From contig JAOZOU010000023.1 of the NCBI GenBank assembly GCA_029933125.1, positions 1 through 17,000 of the forward strand: a stretch of 17,000 nt of DNA, given 5' to 3'. Source of the DNA: a bacterium. Its GTDB lineage: Bacteria; Arandabacterota; Arandabacteria; Arandabacterales; Arandabacteraceae. Made by a program: the position numbers and the translations under genes. The notes below the pieces were generated by a model. The model was not told the origin of the DNA. It did not search any database and saw only the letters and a program-made list of their open reading frames with translations. Shown piece after piece: positions 14,062 through 17,000 of the stretch (its first letter is position 1; the number at the start of each line of letters is the position of its first letter).

Positions 14062-16677
14062 TTACATTGAGATGGCAACGTCAATCTTTTCTATTCTTGA
14101 CAGTTCAACCCCCGTTGCAGCGTCCAGCAAGTGCAAACTGACAGTTTTCTGGACAGGTTCCTCAGTTACCATAAGGGTGACTGTGTTTGGTGCTATTTGC
14201 TTGGTGTTAACCTCATCGTATCGCAATGTCACATCTCCTGTGGCTTCTTCGAAGCCATATGAGGCACTAACAGTGCGCGAGATTGTCTTGCCCCTCGCTC
14301 GGAGCTCAACCCGTACATGTGGCAGAGGAATATCAAACAGCTCATGAACCTCACCTGTAATTTGAACCGAGAAGAATCGGGTAGAAAGCTTCTGACTACC
14401 AGGTATTAGCTTCCACTCGATTGAACTGAGCTTAGCTGCCGGCGATTTTGCCAACGGCGTCAACACCATAACCGGGACAATTAGCTCTTGCGGCGAAAGG
14501 CCCCCATGGAAATAGGTCGTCGCACCGCCCTTGCATCTAAAGCAGGCCAAGGTCCACGGCGTCGCTATATCGAACTCGCTTTCCATACCAAGCGCTTTGA
14601 TGGGCATCCGGAATACGGCGTCATCTGCAGAGCCACCGTGACCCACCCAAGCCCGACGATGAAGGTCCACCGTTTGTCCTCCAGGAGCATCAATCTTCAT
14701 ATCCTCTGTTAACTCTTCAGCGAAAAGGTGACCATGGTCTGCGGCCAGGACGATGCGCTCAACACCCAAGTCGCTTAGGATTCGAATGCAACGCTTCAAG
14801 TCTTTCAGAATCCTATCCATTTGCCTCCTTGCCTGTGCCACATTGTCCGATTCACAAAGCTCGTCGATCTCTTGCGAAGTCACGAGGACAAGTTGTGCAC
14901 CCCTAATCCCTTCCCTAACCTTCTTGGATGGTTTAGGCAAGAGCTTGTCGAGCCTAGTATCGAAGACGCTGACATCTACATGCTCCTTTAGGAAAGCGAC
15001 ACGATCTCTGCGGTCCTTGATGACTTTCCCGTTGATCTCGAGTGCCAGTTTGTCACTGCCTGCGGACACAACCTTGGCCGAGGTGTGGGCATTGGGTAGG
15101 AGAGCTGCCATGCCTATCTCCGTGATGGTCGGCACTGCCGCAAGGGAAGCAAGCAAATCCACCTCAGAATATTCCATAAGTATCGGTGCCAGCTCCTTTG
15201 CCATTTCGAATCTGAGGGCATCTACCCAAATGTAGGCGATTTTTTCTTTGCCCAACCAGGGCCTTGCATGTTTCTCGAAGGTTTCGCGCTGGCGCAAGAT
15301 GGTCCCCTCAGGGGTGGTCTTTTGTAGCTGCCTAAGGAATTGTCTAGCAACCTCGGAGGCAACGTGCGTATAACGCTGTCTCGCCCTCATGATCAGCCTC
15401 TCTAGGCTGTCGTGGTCATCGCCGTCTGCTTCGAAGTCGTACCAGCGCTTTTCCATGTGACGATGATGGGTGTCGAGCATGCACCAAGGTTCGGGACCTT
15501 CTGTGTATTCTCTGATCATCTGGGAGACCGATGTCGGGGGCCTCTTCAGTGCCTGCTCCACTCGGTCAGCCTGGAGTAGCACTTGGGCGGCTGAGGCGAC
15601 CAACGCCCAGTGAGCCTGGAGCCTTCCATCCACATGACACCAGAAGCCGTCCATCCGTGATTCCGCAAGCCGGAGTACTTCGCTACTTGCGTCAGTCTGA
15701 GCTGCAGAGGTATTCGTCTCCTCAAGAAGACGGGTCTCAGCGTAGCGGAGCAACGCTCTTTCAATAGCGGCGAAAGTTTGGAGTTTTTCAATAGCCTTAG
15801 GGTCAAGGTCTAGGGTAGCCAAACCAAACTCTTGCTCAACACGTTCGGCAGCAGCGACGTAGCTTGGCTGCATTTCTCGGTGCGAGCGCCACTTATTCGC
15901 TAAGACCTTGCATGCCTCAGTGGTTGCCGGCGTGCGTGCGATCGGAACTGAAGCTAGTCGTGGCGGTTTGGCATCACCCAGGCAAGAGATGAGTTCGGTC
16001 ATGAGAACGTGGCGAGCAAAGAGCCGACGGAGATGAGTCACGTCTGTACCATTATGAGCATCAAAACCGAACTCCTGGCTCAGGAGCTCCAGAAGTTTGC
16101 CAGTTGCTTCCTTCTTCGTGATGCTTTCATCAAAGCGGCTGCTCGCGAGAAATGAGAGAGCGACTTCCTGGGAGTTGCCAGTACTGAAGATGAGGGCTAT
16201 TATGCCTCTTGATATTTCGCCGCCCTTGTCTGCCAGGGCGTCAAGGTCGGCCAAGGTGAGCTTTCCTGCTTCGGTCTGTTCGACAACCTCCGCAAGGTTT
16301 TCTTCGTTCAGAATGCCCTTGAGTGCATTCCTAGCTACCACCGACAGGCGAGTGTTTCGGGCAGGCGGCTGCTGTCCTGGTTGCATAACCACACCTGCCG
16401 CCTCGAGTTCGATGAGTGCGTGATGGGTTTTCTCCTGATGCATTGGGACATAGACCACGAGACGAGGCGGCTCCTCACCATCCATAAGTTTCCTCTGATC
16501 GATCTCCCAGCGTAGAAGGATGAAACTGCCCTGATAGCGGAGGACGGTGGTACCAGGCAGGTCCAAGGCCTCGACCGCCTCGGAATAGGCGCCATCCGGG
16601 TCGTACCACACAACAAGGCCATTGTCGTCGACCTGCTTTGCGATCAGATTACGAACGTGTTCCGAAACGATACTCAC
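14062..16677 (-). CDS. pglZ: BREX phosphatase-domain protein PglZ
   Basis: 871 residues, family-typical length. It starts at GTG 16677, three bases after the upstream stop, with AAGGAAA as ribosome site. The N-terminus (GLVVWYDPDGAYSEAVEAL) is characteristic of PglZ. The alkaline-phosphatase-like core runs from about 475 to 740: AYIWVDALRFEMAKELAP (Asp486), VPTITEIGMAALLP (Thr near 518 as possible nucleophile), VLAADHGHLF (Asp647, His648, His650) and TTYFHGGLSPQELIVPV (His724). A beta-rich C-terminal domain (about 760-871) follows. PglZ is a core component of all BREX and Pgl systems, where it works with the methyltransferase and ATPase to mark self DNA and block phage replication. Its phosphatase-type metal residues are conserved here. 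Confidence 0.93.
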   Translation of the reverse strand: MSIVSEHVRNLIAKQVDDNGLVVWYDPDGAYSEAVEALDLPGTTVLRYQGSFILLRWEIDQRKLMDGEEPPRLVVYVPMHQEKTHHALIELEAAGVVMQPGQQPPARNTRLSVVARNALKGILNEENLAEVVEQTEAGKLTLADLDALADKGGEISRGIIALIFSTGNSQEVALSFLASSRFDESITKKEATGKLLELLSQEFGFDAHNGTDVTHLRRLFARHVLMTELISCLGDAKPPRLASVPIARTPATTEACKVLANKWRSHREMQPSYVAAAERVEQEFGLATLDLDPKAIEKLQTFAAIERALLRYAETRLLEETNTSAAQTDASSEVLRLAESRMDGFWCHVDGRLQAHWALVASAAQVLLQADRVEQALKRPPTSVSQMIREYTEGPEPWCMLDTHHRHMEKRWYDFEADGDDHDSLERLIMRARQRYTHVASEVARQFLRQLQKTTPEGTILRQRETFEKHARPWLGKEKIAYIWVDALRFEMAKELAPILMEYSEVDLLASLAAVPTITEIGMAALLPNAHTSAKVVSAGSDKLALEINGKVIKDRRDRVAFLKEHVDVSVFDTRLDKLLPKPSKKVREGIRGAQLVLVTSQEIDELCESDNVAQARRQMDRILKDLKRCIRILSDLGVERIVLAADHGHLFAEELTEDMKIDAPGGQTVDLHRRAWVGHGGSADDAVFRMPIKALGMESEFDIATPWTLACFRCKGGATTYFHGGLSPQELIVPVMVLTPLAKSPAAKLSSIEWKLIPGSQKLSTRFFSVQITGEVHELFDIPLPHVRVELRARGKTISRTVSASYGFEEATGDVTLRYDEVNTKQIAPNTVTLMVTEEPVQKTVSLHLLDAATGVELSRIEKIDVAISM

Positions 16678-16680
16678 CGC

Positions 16681-17000
16681 TCAGTTTCCTTCGGCATTTG
16701 TTTCGGCGTTTGCTGGAAACATTTCTTGCAAGGCTGAGATAAATTCATCGAGCTGCAACTCGGGTCGATAATAATGGCTTTCCTGCAATCGGATAATGCC
16801 CGGACGGTCAAGGGCGGAAAAATACCTCGAGACCAGGCGCCCTGCCTTTATAACGTAGGGTTCGTCAGCATATTGATCGCGGAATTGGATAGCCTGATCC
16901 CATTCACTCTCCATCGTAGTCGCCAAGATGGCGTACATATCCAGAGCATGGTAACGGCCGAATTCCTTGTCGGCATCGTCGAGCCGGTCACTGAATGCGA
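16681..17000 (-). CDS. Gene upstream of pglZ, C-terminal 105 residues (partial)
   Basis: The frame is open to the window edge (AFSDRLDDADKEFGRYHALD at the edge), so the ATG at 16938 is only internal. The visible part is helical: DMYAILATTMESEWDQAI, VIKAGRLVSRYFSALDRPGI, YYRPELQLDEFISALQEMFP. It is translationally close-coupled to pglZ (stop 16681, pglZ GTG 16677), so it belongs to the same operon. The pattern A..dR...(x)GR.HALD.Y.I. recalls the tail of nucleotidyltransferase-like (AbiEii-type) proteins, but that is a weak recollection. It does not look like the end of PglX or BrxC as I remember them. Treat as an unassigned BREX-operon component. Confidence 0.6.
   Translation of the reverse strand, partial: AFSDRLDDADKEFGRYHALDMYAILATTMESEWDQAIQFRDQYADEPYVIKAGRLVSRYFSALDRPGIIRLQESHYYRPELQLDEFISALQEMFPANAETNAEGN

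Overview
The window looks like an accessory (genomic-island) stretch of a bacterial chromosome, probably from an uncultured lineage. Shine-Dalgarno sites precede most genes, one product is a lipoprotein, and the island carries integron-like and phage-defence genes. The sequence alone does not fix the phylum. TAG acts as a normal stop (for example glnA and the RusA-like gene end in it).

Region 1 (1-1296, plus strand): the 3' end of a Fic-family gene with its winged-helix tail and a terminator-like hairpin, about 440 bases without a gene, then a RusA-like resolvase-fold gene.

Region 2 (1297-4412): best read as a decayed integron. On the right is the N-terminal part of a tyrosine recombinase (integron-integrase-like), inactivated by two in-frame TAG codons. 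It is preceded by a compact divergent promoter region (3916-3963). To the left, all genes lie on the minus strand, pointing away from the integrase as cassettes do: a zinc-ribbon protein, a HEAT-repeat protein, a small protein with a Trp-rich tail, a gene scrap and a DUF1287 lipoprotein. A canonical 59-base attC-like site closes the DUF1287 cassette. A degenerate attC-like hairpin lies just upstream of that gene, and a weaker one sits at the stop codon of the Trp-tail gene.

Region 3 (4413-6715): eroded defence genes on the plus strand. The integrase relic runs in frame into the C-terminal half of a type I restriction specificity subunit (HsdS). That is translationally coupled to an intact DUF3800 gene, followed by a fragment of a SNF2-type helicase. 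An 82-bp element with attC-type ends closes the region.

Region 4 (6741-10629, plus strand genes): a HhH-GPD (endonuclease III-like) protein with an unusual cysteine spacing, a 1.1-kb gene-poor stretch holding ten copies of a 21-bp tandem repeat, an intact type I-alpha glutamine synthetase gene, and a 0.57-kb stretch without a recognisable gene.

Region 5 (10630-17000, minus strand): the downstream part of a BREX phage-defence operon. In transcription order it holds the 3' end of an unassigned gene, pglZ and brxL, then a SIR2-domain gene 209 bp further on. The methyltransferase PglX and ATPase BrxC, if present, lie beyond the window, so the BREX type cannot be fixed.

Taken together this is a defence and cassette island with several layers of insertion and decay. 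The working modules are probably BREX plus SIR2, the HhH-GPD gene, the zinc-ribbon/HEAT/Trp-tail trio and DUF3800.
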